Positions 9,341-17,787 of a DNA stretch of 64,000 nucleotides are shown here, in pieces. The DNA is from Streptococcus pseudopneumoniae (GTDB taxonomy: Bacteria; Bacillota; Bacilli; Lactobacillales; Streptococcaceae): NCBI RefSeq assembly GCF_001074565.1, contig NZ_JUQX01000025.1, positions 1 through 64,000 on the forward strand. Direction: 5' to 3'. The translations under genes and the position numbers were made by a program. The number at the start of each line of letters is the position of its first letter. Position 1 is the stretch's first letter. The notes below the pieces were generated by a model. The model was given only the letters and a program-made list of their open reading frames with translations, was not told the DNA's origin and ran no database searches.

Positions 9341-9359
9341 CTTTATCTCTTTCTAGCTC

Positions 9360-11201
9360 TTATTCAGCTGATTTTTTCTTTTTATTGGCTTTCTCGCGCT
9401 CTGCCTTATTGAGAATTTGCTTACGCAAACGGATTGACTCAGGCGTTACTTCCATGTACTCATCGTCATTCAAGAATTCAAGAGACTCTTCAAGGGTCAA
9501 GATACGAGGTGTCTTGATAACCGCTGTTTGGTCCTTAGTAGCTGAACGGACGTTGGTCATTTGTTTGGCCTTGGTGATATTAACTGTCAAGTCGTTTTCA
9601 CGAGAGTTTTCACCGATGATCATTCCTTCGTAAACCTCAGTACCTGGGTTGACAAAGATGGTTCCACGTTCTTCGATCGACATGATTGAGTATGTTGTAG
9701 CCTTACCAGCATCGATGGAAACCAGGGCACCACGGTGACGTCCACCAATTTCACCCGGAATCAATGGCAAGTATTGGTCAAAGGTATGATTCATGATACC
9801 GTAACCACGAGTCATTGACAAGAACTCAGTTGAGTATCCGATCAAACCACGCGCTGGGACTAGGAAGACCAAGCGAGTTTGACCATTACCAGTTGAAATC
9901 ATATCCAACATTTCACCCTTACGTTCAGAAAGGCTTTGGATAACAGATCCTTGGTATTCTTCTGGAGTATCGATTTGCACACGTTCAAATGGCTCACATT
10001 TAACACCATCGATTTCTTTAATGATAACTTCTGGACGAGACACTTGAAGTTCATAACCCTCACGGCGCATGGTTTCGATCAGGATTGACAAGTGTAATTC
10101 TCCACGTCCTGAAACAGTCCATTTATCTGGTGAGTCTGTTGGTTCAACACGAAGAGAAACGTCTGTTTGCAATTCTGCTTGCAAGCGTTCTTCCACCTTA
10201 CGAGAAGTTACCCATTTTCCTTCACGACCTGCAAATGGTGAGTTGTTTACCAAGAAAGTCATTTGAAGCGTTGGTTCATCGATGTGTAGGATTGGAAGAG
10301 CTTCAACTGCGTCTGTCGGAGTAATGGTTTCACCGACAAAGATGTCTTCCATACCGGAAATGGCAATCAAATCACCTGCTTTGGCTTCTTGAATTTCACG
10401 ACGTTCCAAACCAAAGAAACCGAAGAGTTTTGTAACACGGAAGTTCTTGGTTGTACCATCCAATTTAGAAAGGGTAACCTGGTCCCCAACCTTAACAGTA
10501 CCACGGAAAACACGACCGATACCGATACGCCCAACGAAGTCATTATAGTCCAAAAGTGACACTTGGAACTGCAAAGGCTCATCTGAGTTGTCTACTGGAG
10601 CTGGGATGTGTTCGATAATCGTGTCAAAGATTGGTGCCATTGTTGCTTCTTGGTCAGCAGGATCATCAGACAAGGAAGATGTTCCATTGATAGCTGAAGC
10701 ATACACCACTGGGAAGTCAAGCTGGTCGTCATCTGCACCAAGCTCAATGAAGAGCTCCAATACTTCGTCTACTACTTCTGCTGGACGAGCTGATGGTTTG
10801 TCGATTTTGTTAACAACCACGATTGGGACAAGATCTTGTTCCAAGGCTTTTTTCAATACGAAACGAGTCTGTGGCATTGTTCCTTCGTAGGCATCTACGA
10901 CCAAGACAACACCATCAACCATTTTCATGATACGCTCAACTTCTCCACCGAAGTCCGCGTGTCCTGGTGTGTCCATGATATTGATACGAGTTCCGTTGTA
11001 GGCAACGGCTGTATTTTTAGCAAGGATGGTAATTCCACGCTCTTTTTCGATATCGTTTGAGTCCATAGCACGCTCTGCCAATTCAGTACGTGCATCAAGC
11101 GTTTCTGATTGTTTCAATAATTCATCAACGAGGGTTGTTTTCCCGTGGTCAACGTGGGCAATAATGGCTACGTTACGGATATTTTCTCTTAATTTTGTCA
11201 T
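9360..11201 (-). CDS. typA: ribosome-associated GTPase BipA/TypA
   Basis: A 613-residue translational GTPase related to EF-G. The G domain shows GHVDHGKTT (G1, near 16-24), RGITI (G2), DTPGHADF (G3), NKID (G4) and SAI (G5). Beta-barrel, EF-G-like domains III and V and the BipA-specific C-terminal domain follow, and the tail is lysine-rich. BipA binds the ribosome and supports 50S assembly and growth at low temperature or under stress. It is the first gene of a two-gene transcript with the DUF3165 gene. A ribosome site (GAGG) and an extended -10 promoter lie directly upstream. Confidence 0.97.
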   Translation of the reverse strand: MTKLRENIRNVAIIAHVDHGKTTLVDELLKQSETLDARTELAERAMDSNDIEKERGITILAKNTAVAYNGTRINIMDTPGHADFGGEVERIMKMVDGVVLVVDAYEGTMPQTRFVLKKALEQDLVPIVVVNKIDKPSARPAEVVDEVLELFIELGADDDQLDFPVVYASAINGTSSLSDDPADQEATMAPIFDTIIEHIPAPVDNSDEPLQFQVSLLDYNDFVGRIGIGRVFRGTVKVGDQVTLSKLDGTTKNFRVTKLFGFFGLERREIQEAKAGDLIAISGMEDIFVGETITPTDAVEALPILHIDEPTLQMTFLVNNSPFAGREGKWVTSRKVEERLQAELQTDVSLRVEPTDSPDKWTVSGRGELHLSILIETMRREGYELQVSRPEVIIKEIDGVKCEPFERVQIDTPEEYQGSVIQSLSERKGEMLDMISTGNGQTRLVFLVPARGLIGYSTEFLSMTRGYGIMNHTFDQYLPLIPGEIGGRHRGALVSIDAGKATTYSIMSIEERGTIFVNPGTEVYEGMIIGENSRENDLTVNITKAKQMTNVRSATKDQTAVIKTPRILTLEESLEFLNDDEYMEVTPESIRLRKQILNKAEREKANKKKKSAE

Positions 11202-11243
11202 GATTTCCTCTATAATATTTAAAATTTATTTTCTAACTGAGCA

Positions 11244-11252
11244 ATTATACCA
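11244..11252 (-). promoter_or_regulatory. typA promoter (extended -10)
   Basis: TGGTATAAT on the minus strand, with TATAAT at 11244-11249, lies about 43 bases before the typA start. No convincing -35 was seen, as expected for an extended -10 promoter. Confidence 0.6.
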
Positions 11253-11361
11253 TATTTTCAAGTAAATAACATAACTCAAGCAAGTGTAAATGTTTTCACT
11301 CCGCTTTTCTAGTCAAGGCAACTCTTTTCAAAGTCAGAGACTTATGATAAGATAAGCTGGT

Positions 11362-12087
11362 ATGCGTTTAGATAGATTATTAGCCCAAGAAAAGGTCAGT
11401 CGCAAGGCTATGAAACAGGCACTTTTGAAAAAAGAAATCATAGTGGACGATTGTCCAGCCAGCTCCCTCGCTCAAAATGTCGACACTGGATTGCAGAAAC
11501 TAGTTTTTCAAGGACGGCAGATTCAAGGATACGAGCACACCTACCTCATGCTTCATAAGCCAAACGGAGTCGTTACAGCTAGCAAGGATAAGGACCTACC
11601 AACCGTCATGGACCTCCTTCCACCTGACATTCAGTCAGACCAACTCTATGCGATAGGTAGGCTAGACCGCGATACGACAGGACTGCTCCTTGTGACAGAT
11701 AATGGACCTCTTGGTTTTCAACTCCTCCATCCTCAATATCATGTGAATAAAACTTACCAAGTTAAGGTTAATGGACCGCTCTCATCCGATCATATCCAAA
11801 AGTTCAAAGATGGGATTGTCTTTTTAGATGGAACACTCTGCAAACCTGCCAAACTAGAAATTCTATCCGCAAGCCCAACAGAGAGCCATGCCTCCATCAC
11901 CATCTCTGAAGGGAAGTTTCATCAAGTCAAGAAAATGTTTCTCTCAGTTGGTGTAAAGGTGACCTCTCTCAAACGAGTTCAGTTCGGTGACTTTACATTA
12001 GACCCAGAACTAGCAGAAGGACAATACTGTTCCTTGAATCCAGAGGAATTAGAAATTATTAAAATCTATTTAGAGATGAGTCGATAA
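11362..12087 (+). CDS. rsuA: 16S rRNA pseudouridine synthase, RsuA family
   Basis: A 241-residue enzyme with an N-terminal S4 RNA-binding domain (residues 1-50) and the RsuA-type catalytic domain. The catalytic Asp lies in GRLDRDTTGLLLVT near residues 98-111. It should isomerise U516 of 16S rRNA, although the RluB/E/F relatives share this fold. It is the only rightward gene between typA and the LysR gene, divergent from typA, and ends at a shared terminator. Confidence 0.9.
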   Translation: MRLDRLLAQEKVSRKAMKQALLKKEIIVDDCPASSLAQNVDTGLQKLVFQGRQIQGYEHTYLMLHKPNGVVTASKDKDLPTVMDLLPPDIQSDQLYAIGRLDRDTTGLLLVTDNGPLGFQLLHPQYHVNKTYQVKVNGPLSSDHIQKFKDGIVFLDGTLCKPAKLEILSASPTESHASITISEGKFHQVKKMFLSVGVKVTSLKRVQFGDFTLDPELAEGQYCSLNPEELEIIKIYLEMSR

Positions 12088-12092
12088 AACAA

Positions 12093-12118
12093 AAAAAGCT
12101 TTATGTTTAAAGCTTTTT
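12093..12118. terminator. bidirectional terminator between rsuA and the small membrane gene
   Basis: AAAAAGCTTTA and TAAAGCTTTTT form an 11-base perfect stem with a four-base loop and A/T runs on both sides. Confidence 0.85.
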
Positions 12119-12127
12119 GTTTATTGC

Positions 12128-12367
12128 TTATCTTAAAATAAAAAATACTGCGACGTTTACAATCCAGTTAAGTACAGAAACCACAAGTCCTACGATATTC
12201 AGAATTTTTTCTGTTTTATAGGCTAATTGAGATTCTTTTTGATATGAAATAGCCAAGACCAATCCTATGATACCCAAAATCAGGCCTACAATTGGAAATA
12301 GCAAACCGAGCACAATAGATAGGATACCTAAAACAAGTGGGGCTTTTTTCTTTTGTTGTGAATTCAT
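12128..12367 (-). CDS. small DUF4190-like membrane protein
   Basis: A 79-residue protein starting MNSQQKKKAP. The ATG at 12367 is chosen because AAGGAGG lies 9 bases upstream; a longer frame to 12409 has no ribosome site. Two long glycine-rich hydrophobic segments (about 10-41 and 56-78) flank a short polar loop (YQKESQLAYKTEK). This pattern is common in DUF4190-type small streptococcal membrane proteins, often found near bacteriocin or stress genes. Its function is unknown. It stands alone. Confidence 0.75.
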   Translation of the reverse strand: MNSQQKKKAPLVLGILSIVLGLLFPIVGLILGIIGLVLAISYQKESQLAYKTEKILNIVGLVVSVLNWIVNVAVFFILR

Positions 12368-12453
12368 ATTATAAAACCTCCTTAAAATTAATATAAATGA
12401 TGATACCATAAAATGCTAGCTTTATCTATCATTCGACAGATTTTTACAGAATG

Positions 12454-12834
12454 TTAGCTAGTCTTGACTTTCCCGTTCCAAGAATCCAATCCATAAGAAA
12501 GGATATAAATCTCAGAAAAACCTTGCTTTTTCAGATAGAGGGCTGCATTGGTCACTCCTTGTCCACGTTGGTTTTCGTAGAGAAGGACAGGTTTATCCTT
12601 ACGAAGGGCTGCAAGGCTTGACTTCAATTGATTTGAAGGAATATTGCGCGCACCAAGAATGTGTTTTCTGTGAAATTCTGCTGGTTCACGGACATCGATC
12701 AACTGTCCTTTCCGAATCAAGGCTTCAAACTCTGCATTGTCTACAATCTTAGCCGCACGACGAATACGAAGGTAGTTATAGCCCATCCATGCTGCCATCG
12801 CTAGTACGATTCCCCACAAAATCCAAATTGTCAT
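12454..12834 (-). CDS. membrane-anchored rhodanese-like protein lacking the catalytic Cys
   Basis: A 126-residue protein with an N-terminal membrane helix (residues 2-20, IWILWGIVLAMAAWMGYN) and a rhodanese domain (about 35-122) including LIDVREPAEFHRKHILGARN. Where active rhodaneses carry Cys at the start of the active loop, this protein reads LLYENQRGQGVTN, with Glu in place of Cys and no other cysteine nearby. It is therefore unlikely to be a sulfurtransferase and more likely a binding or scaffold version. It overlaps the upstream YqgQ-family gene by four bases (ATGA), implying translational coupling. Confidence 0.87.
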   Translation of the reverse strand: MTIWILWGIVLAMAAWMGYNYLRIRRAAKIVDNAEFEALIRKGQLIDVREPAEFHRKHILGARNIPSNQLKSSLAALRKDKPVLLYENQRGQGVTNAALYLKKQGFSEIYILSYGLDSWNGKVKTS

Positions 12835-13055
12835 AAGTTCTTCTCTCCATTTTTCTCTATGTAGTCTAATTCTATCTTGTGCTCTCTACGAAGAACAGCT
12901 TCCGCCTCTAGATAGTCTAGCTTGTCCATCAGACCTGCATCATAGATCCGAGAAAGTTCGAGCTTCATCAGTTCAATATCATACAAGCGCTTCCCCACAT
13001 AGACAATAATGCCAAATTGTTTGAGAAATTGCTGCACATCATAGAATGTTTTCAT
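12831..13055 (-). CDS. YqgQ/DUF910 family protein
   Basis: A 74-residue protein beginning MKTFYDVQQFLKQFG. Two in-frame ATGs (13064 and 13055) are three codons apart; the inner one is preferred because GAAAG precedes it and the family starts there. A still longer frame to 13124 lacks a ribosome site. The family is a small helical bundle, in Bacillus found beside glucokinase and rhodanese genes, possibly binding single-stranded nucleic acid; its role is not established. It is coupled to the rhodanese gene by a four-base overlap. Confidence 0.82.
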   Translation of the reverse strand: MKTFYDVQQFLKQFGIIVYVGKRLYDIELMKLELSRIYDAGLMDKLDYLEAEAVLRREHKIELDYIEKNGEKNL

Positions 13056-13129
13056 AGCTTTCATTCTAACAGATTTTAGACTTTTTTTCAATACCAGTTT
13101 GGGTCTTTCCTCTCTTCCCTTCATCTTCT

Positions 13130-13159
13130 TTGCTCATTCTTCACCAAGTGTGGTACAAT
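13130..13159 (+). promoter_or_regulatory. LysR gene promoter abutting its start codon
   Basis: A -35 TTGCTC (13130-13135) and a -10 TACAAT (13154-13159) are separated by 18 bases. Initiation about 7 bases past the -10 coincides with the ATG at 13166, so the message would be leaderless or nearly so. Confidence 0.55.
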
Positions 13160-13165
13160 AAAAGC

Positions 13166-14074
13166 ATGAGAATTCAACAATTACACTATATTATCAAAAT
13201 CGTCGAAACTGGCTCTATGAATGAAGCAGCCAAGCAACTCTTTATCACCCAACCCAGTCTCTCCAATGCCGTTCGAGACTTGGAAAATGAAATGGGTATT
13301 GAAATTTTTATTCGTAATCCCAAGGGCATTACCTTGACCCGTGATGGGATGGAGTTTCTTTCCTATGCCCGTCAAGTTGTCGAGCAAACCCAGCTTCTGG
13401 AGGAACGCTATAAAAACCCTGTCGCCCACCGCGAGCTCTTTAGCGTTTCCTCTCAACACTATGCTTTTGTAGTCAATGCCTTTGTCTCTCTGCTCAAGAA
13501 AAGTGATATGGAAAAATACGAACTTTTCCTTCGTGAAACTCGGACTTGGGAGATTATCGACGATGTCAAGAACTTCCGTAGTGAAGTCGGTGTCCTCTTT
13601 TTGAATAGTTATAACCGTGATGTTTTAACAAAAATGCTGGATGACAACCACCTCTTGGCCCACCATCTCTTTACAGCCCAGCCCCATATCTTTGTCAGCA
13701 AGACCAACCCTCTAGCAAAGAAAGATAAGGTTAAACTAGAAGACTTGGAGAACTTCCCTTACCTCAGCTATGACCAAGGGACGCACAACTCCTTCTACTT
13801 CTCTGAAGAGATTCTCTCGCAGGAATACCACAAAAAATCTATCGTGGTCAGCGACCGTGCCACTCTCTTTAATCTCTTGATTGGTTTGGACGGATACACG
13901 ATTGCAACAGGGATTTTAAACAGCAACCTCAACGGAGACAATATCGTTTCCATTCCACTGGACATAAACGATCCCATTGAGCTGGTCTATATCCAGCATG
14001 AAAAAACCAGCCTGTCTAAGATGGGCGAACGCTTTATCGAGTATCTACTAGAAGAAGTTCAGTTTGATAGTTGA
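13166..14074 (+). CDS. LysR-family transcriptional regulator
   Basis: A 302-residue regulator starting MRIQQLHYIIKIVETGSMNE. The ATG at 13166 is chosen because it begins the conserved winged helix-turn-helix (residues 1-60, AAKQLFITQPSLSNAVRDLE). The upstream in-frame codons are not part of the family and no ribosome site precedes them. The remainder is the two-lobed co-inducer domain. The CmbR/MtaR-like streptococcal LysR proteins have this layout, but the inducer cannot be assigned. The neighbours are a wall amidase downstream with its own promoter and the YqgQ gene divergently, giving no clear target. Confidence 0.92.
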   Translation: MRIQQLHYIIKIVETGSMNEAAKQLFITQPSLSNAVRDLENEMGIEIFIRNPKGITLTRDGMEFLSYARQVVEQTQLLEERYKNPVAHRELFSVSSQHYAFVVNAFVSLLKKSDMEKYELFLRETRTWEIIDDVKNFRSEVGVLFLNSYNRDVLTKMLDDNHLLAHHLFTAQPHIFVSKTNPLAKKDKVKLEDLENFPYLSYDQGTHNSFYFSEEILSQEYHKKSIVVSDRATLFNLLIGLDGYTIATGILNSNLNGDNIVSIPLDINDPIELVYIQHEKTSLSKMGERFIEYLLEEVQFDS

Positions 14075-14099
14075 TAAACCATCAGACATATTTTATAAT
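14071..14099 (+). promoter_or_regulatory. promoter of the choline-binding amidase gene
   Basis: TTGATA (14071-14076) overlaps the LysR stop codon. TATAAT (14094-14099) follows after 17 bases. It is a near-consensus promoter separate from the LysR gene. Confidence 0.75.
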
Positions 14100-14131
14100 A
14101 TTTCTTAGAAAATAATGATTGGAGAATATCG

Positions 14132-15930
14132 TTGAAAAAGTTTATATTGGCAAGTGCTGTTGTCCTTTCAATGGCAGGATTGACCCAAGCACCTATCTAC
14201 GCAGAGGAAAGCAACGCTAATCCTCCTGCTACCACCGAACAAAGCAACTCTAAGGAAGATAAGAAAGATCTTTCAACTAAAACTGAAGAGGAGGTTGCAT
14301 CACTTCCAAAAGACAAGACAAAAGAAGAAGCCCCTAAAAAAGAAGGATGGCAGGAAGAAAACAAGCAGTGGCGTTTCTATGAAAATAATCAGCCTGTCCT
14401 AAGATGGAAAAAAATTCAAGATAAGTGGTTCTATTTTGACCAAGAGGGAAATCGACTCAGCGATACTATCTTTGACGGCTATGTTCTCAATAAAGACGGG
14501 GTCATGGTAGAAAATAGTTGGGTGGCTCTTGAAGGGAAATGGTACTACACCAGTGAGTCTGGAAAAATCATCCAGCAAAAATGGGAAAAATCGGAGGAGT
14601 TTGGTACTACTTCGACAAAGATGGCGTCATGCTCAGTCAGACAATCGTTGATGGTTATCTCCTTACTAAAAGTGGGGCTATGGCTAACAATGGCTGGGTG
14701 AAGGTTGACCAAAATTGGTACTATGTCACACCATCTAGCAGAATCTCGCAAGACAAGTGGGAGAAAATCAACGGTTCTTGGTACTACTTTGATAAAAACG
14801 GCGTGATGCTCAGCCAGACAACCATTGGTGCCTACCTGCTTGACAGTAGCGGGGCCATGGCAGAGAACTCTTGGGTGAAAATCAATGAAAATTGGTATTA
14901 CGCTAATGAATATGGGAAATATAGCCAAGACAAATGGGAGAAAATCAATGGTTCTTGGTATGCTTTTGAACAAAATGGAGTCATGCTTTCCAATAAATGG
15001 AAAGAAAGCTACTACCTCAAGGCCAGCGGGGCCATGGCGGAAAAAGAGTGGATTTTTGATAAATCCTACAATAGCTGGTTCTATCTAAAAGCGGATGGCC
15101 GTTATGCAAATCAAGAGTGGATTGGGGCATACTACCTCAAGTCTGGCGGTTATATGGCCAAGAATGAGTGGATTTACGACGACTATTACAAGGCTCGTTA
15201 CTATCTGGACGATAGTGGACATTATGTTTCAGGAACTTACAAGATAGACGGCAAGGAGCACTTGTTCCAAAAATACGGCCAATGGATTTCTGAAGTTTCA
15301 ACTGAAGGCGGATTTACAAAAGGCCAATATAGCAATACCATCTTCCTAGATCCTGGGCATGGTGGTCGAGATTCCGGTGCTTTTTACTACAATGTCGCTG
15401 AAAAAGATCTCAATATGCAGATTTACCGTAAACTTCGTGCTAAGTTAGAAGAACTGGGCTACAAGGTCCTCACCTCTCGTGATAGTGATATTGACGTTGA
15501 TTTTGTTACCGAACGTTCTCGTATGGTTAATAAGACCAACTCTGATATTTTTATCAGTATTCACTTCAACGCTACTGGTAATACCTACTCAAAAGCGAGC
15601 GGTATTCAAACCTACTCCTATAGAGATGAACCTGATTATCCAAGTAAGATTAATCAATACTGGCACAATCACCCTGATCGTATGAGTGAAAGCAAACGCC
15701 TCGCCGCTGCCATCCACTCCTCTCTTCTAGCAGAAACAGGAGCTAAGGATGCTGGTCTGTTGGAGAGCAGCTTTGCTGTCCTACGCGAAACAGCCAAACC
15801 AGCTGTCCTCCTAGAGCTTGGTTATATGGATAATTTCACCGAAAACCAACAAATCAGAGATAGCCACTACCAAGATAAACTGGTCGCAGGTATTGTGAAA
15901 GGGATCCAAAAATATTACGCTGGTAAATAA
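14132..15930 (+). pseudogene. choline-binding N-acetylmuramoyl-L-alanine amidase, frameshifted
   Basis: Translation starts at TTG 14132 (GGAGA six bases upstream) with a signal peptide (MKKFILASAVVLSMAGLTQA, cleavage near AEES). About a dozen choline-binding repeats (GWxxxxxxWYYF type, to about residue 400) would tether the protein to phosphocholine teichoic acids. The C-terminal zinc amidase (Amidase_3) shows LDPGHGGRDSGA, FISIHFNATG and LLELGYMDN, and should cleave the MurNAc-L-Ala bond. A single missing A in the run at 14586-14590 throws the frame off after about 152 codons; the first frame stops at 14699-14701, while the second frame runs intact to 15930. Restoring one A gives a continuous 599-residue protein. 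It may be phase-variable, a true pseudogene or a sequencing slip. The repeats precede the catalytic domain, the reverse of LytA. Confidence 0.85.
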
Positions 15931-15931
15931 T

Positions 15932-15961
15932 AAAAAGTCTCGAGAAATCTCGAGACTTTTT
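15932..15961. terminator. bidirectional terminator after the amidase gene
   Basis: AAAAAGTCTCGAGA pairs perfectly with TCTCGAGACTTTTT across a two-base loop. It overlaps the end of the leftward membrane gene. Confidence 0.88.
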
Positions 15962-16277
15962 ATTTGTCTTCTTGTTTATCCTTATCAGGAAAGAGGTAGC
16001 CAAGTCCTACACATGCTAGCACACCGGCAGCAATTACCAAACCACTTGAAATTGGTAAGAGATCAAAAATAGCATTTACAATGACAAAGGCAATGATCAA
16101 GCACATCAGACTAGACTTGTAGTCTTTTTTCAAAAAGTTTTCTAGCGTAAAATAGAGGAACAATCCTACCGGAATGAGTGACCAGAGGTTGACATCCAAA
16201 CTTGCCCATCCAACAGAGCCGAAATACAATACTAGCGCTGCAGCTACTAAGAATACAAGTCCCAATAATTTTTTCAT
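15960..16277 (-). CDS. LiaF-N-terminal-like small membrane protein
   Basis: A 105-residue protein starting MKKLLGLVFLVAAALVLYFG; the ATG at 16277 is chosen for its GGAG site 7 bases upstream. Four hydrophobic helices (about 3-22, 27-45, 52-72 and 76-95) and a charged end (PDKDKQEDK) resemble the membrane region seen in LiaI/LiaF-type proteins of the cell-envelope stress response, here without the LiaF C-terminal domain. Its function is unknown. It stands alone between a terminator and the DUF6287 gene. Confidence 0.75.
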   Translation of the reverse strand: MKKLLGLVFLVAAALVLYFGSVGWASLDVNLWSLIPVGLFLYFTLENFLKKDYKSSLMCLIIAFVIVNAIFDLLPISSGLVIAAGVLACVGLGYLFPDKDKQEDK

Positions 16278-16503
16278 TTTTTGTCTCCATTTTCTTTTTT
16301 TATTGACTTGAGTTGTCTGATACTGACCCCTTACGTCCCTTACATGAATCATTATAGCAGAGGATTTTTTCAAGAACAAGCCCTTTTGCCTATCTGGTCA
16401 ATATCTCTGTCTAAGTGGTTGAATAGTAGTGATAAAAGAAAAAGAAGCCCTAATGTGCTTCTTGATTCTGCCGATTGTAACAGTATTTTTGAACAAATAC
16501 CAT

Positions 16504-17373
16504 CTAGTTTTTCTTTTCCTTTGACTCTAGAGAAGATTTGATTGCTTCTCGATCTGCTTGTAGTTGGGCTAAGTTCTTTTCTGCTTCCTCAAGTTTACTG
16601 GTATCTGGTTTCACACGATAGTAAACATCTTCTGGTTTCATTAACATCGATCCATACTCTTGCCCAGAAAGTAGTCTTTCTTCAGCATGATTGCTTTTAT
16701 CCGTAATCTTTCCATCATCAGCAGGTTGCATAACAACTCCACTTGGCACAGCCACTACTACAAATCCTCCAGCAACAGAATCTTTTACCCACGCACTGAT
16801 AGAAGCTGTCTCAGGATTACGACTATCTTGACCTTTTGATACCTTTAATCCAACTACAGATTCGTACTTTTGATCATTTGTAAACCAAGTCGCATCTACT
16901 TCTCCAGAATCATTAATAATGTATTCATTACCAGATTGACTACGCCAAGTGCCTTCTAAACTAGACAAATCATTGTTCTTGATTGCTTCAATATCTAGTT
17001 TTGGAACGGCAGCTTCATTCTTTAGCTTGCTAACAAGTGCTTCTGCTTCCGTAATTTTGGTATCTAAAGCAGTCAGTTGATCCTTGAGTTTTTGGATTTC
17101 CTCTTGTTTATCCTTATCAGTCTCATCTGTTTTCCCTTGGCTTGTAGACGATTGACTTGTTGACTCTGTAGTTGAAACGGCAGACGATGCTTGATTTGAC
17201 TCTTTCTTTCCAATCAAAGAATGCGAGAAAATACTTACCAAGATGAGAGTGACTGAAGCAGCGAGTGCTAGGCCAATATAGATTTTTATATTTTTATTCG
17301 GAGCCGACTTTGATTCAGACCGCTTACGTCCATTGACCTCTTCAAATTGTTTTTCTCGTTCTTTCTTATTCAT
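16504..17373 (-). CDS. membrane-anchored DUF6287-like protein with coiled coil
   Basis: A 289-residue protein. Residues 1-28 are basic and cytoplasmic, 30-52 form a single membrane helix (IYIGLALAASVTLILVSIFS), 56-88 are a Ser/Thr-rich extracellular linker, and 88-125 are a heptad-like coiled coil. A small beta domain from about 133 (SSLEGTWRSQSGNEYIIND) matches the DUF6287 pattern found in streptococcal surface proteins, and a second helix (about 260-288) ends the chain. Type II topology is predicted. Its function is unknown. The message would have a leader of about 155 bases from a TGGTATAAT box at 17537-17545. Confidence 0.8.
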   Translation of the reverse strand: MNKKEREKQFEEVNGRKRSESKSAPNKNIKIYIGLALAASVTLILVSIFSHSLIGKKESNQASSAVSTTESTSQSSTSQGKTDETDKDKQEEIQKLKDQLTALDTKITEAEALVSKLKNEAAVPKLDIEAIKNNDLSSLEGTWRSQSGNEYIINDSGEVDATWFTNDQKYESVVGLKVSKGQDSRNPETASISAWVKDSVAGGFVVVAVPSGVVMQPADDGKITDKSNHAEERLLSGQEYGSMLMKPEDVYYRVKPDTSKLEEAEKNLAQLQADREAIKSSLESKEKKN

Positions 17374-17623
17374 AATTTTCTCCTTTTTGATTTATATTCA
17401 GCCAAGCTTGCGAGACTTCATTCGTTATTATCCACGGATTTTTATAATTTTTAGAAAATCTAAGCAAAAATTTCTAGAATAATTAACTATCAAAACATCT
17501 CTAGATTGGTATCAAAACAAGTATTTATTACAATACATTATACCACAAAATATAAACAACCGTTTGTATTTATATTTTTATAAGCCAAAGAAATGGATTT
17601 GAAACAGAACCCATCTCCATTAG
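17374..17623. other. AT-rich gap holding the DUF6287 gene leader and promoter
   Basis: A minus-strand extended -10 TGGTATAAT (17537-17545) lies about 165 bases before the DUF6287 start. Next to it, the partial palindrome ACAACCGTTTGT (about 17557-17568) sits in the upstream promoter region. No open frame or repeat family was recognised in the rest. Confidence 0.5.
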
Positions 17624-17651
17624 AAAAAGCCTGTCCTAAGACAAGGCTTTT
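17624..17651 (-). terminator. terminator downstream of prtA
   Basis: On the minus strand AAAGCCTTGTC/GACAGGCTTT (one mismatch, four-base loop) is followed by T residues, 137 bases past the prtA stop codon. No other hairpin was seen in between. Confidence 0.75.
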
Positions 17652-17787
17652 ACATATATCTCTTTCAAATCTCCCATTTTTATAGAAATCTAAATAATAT
17701 ATTTATAAATCAATATTTTCACAAAACTATGTCATCACCTCACTATCTAATCTCAGTACATAAACCATTTTTTCTATGGCTTTTGTC

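Noticed and set aside
14545-14973. Leftward open frame within the choline-binding repeats
   Set aside because: Repeat structure of the coding strand creates it; no start signal or homology.
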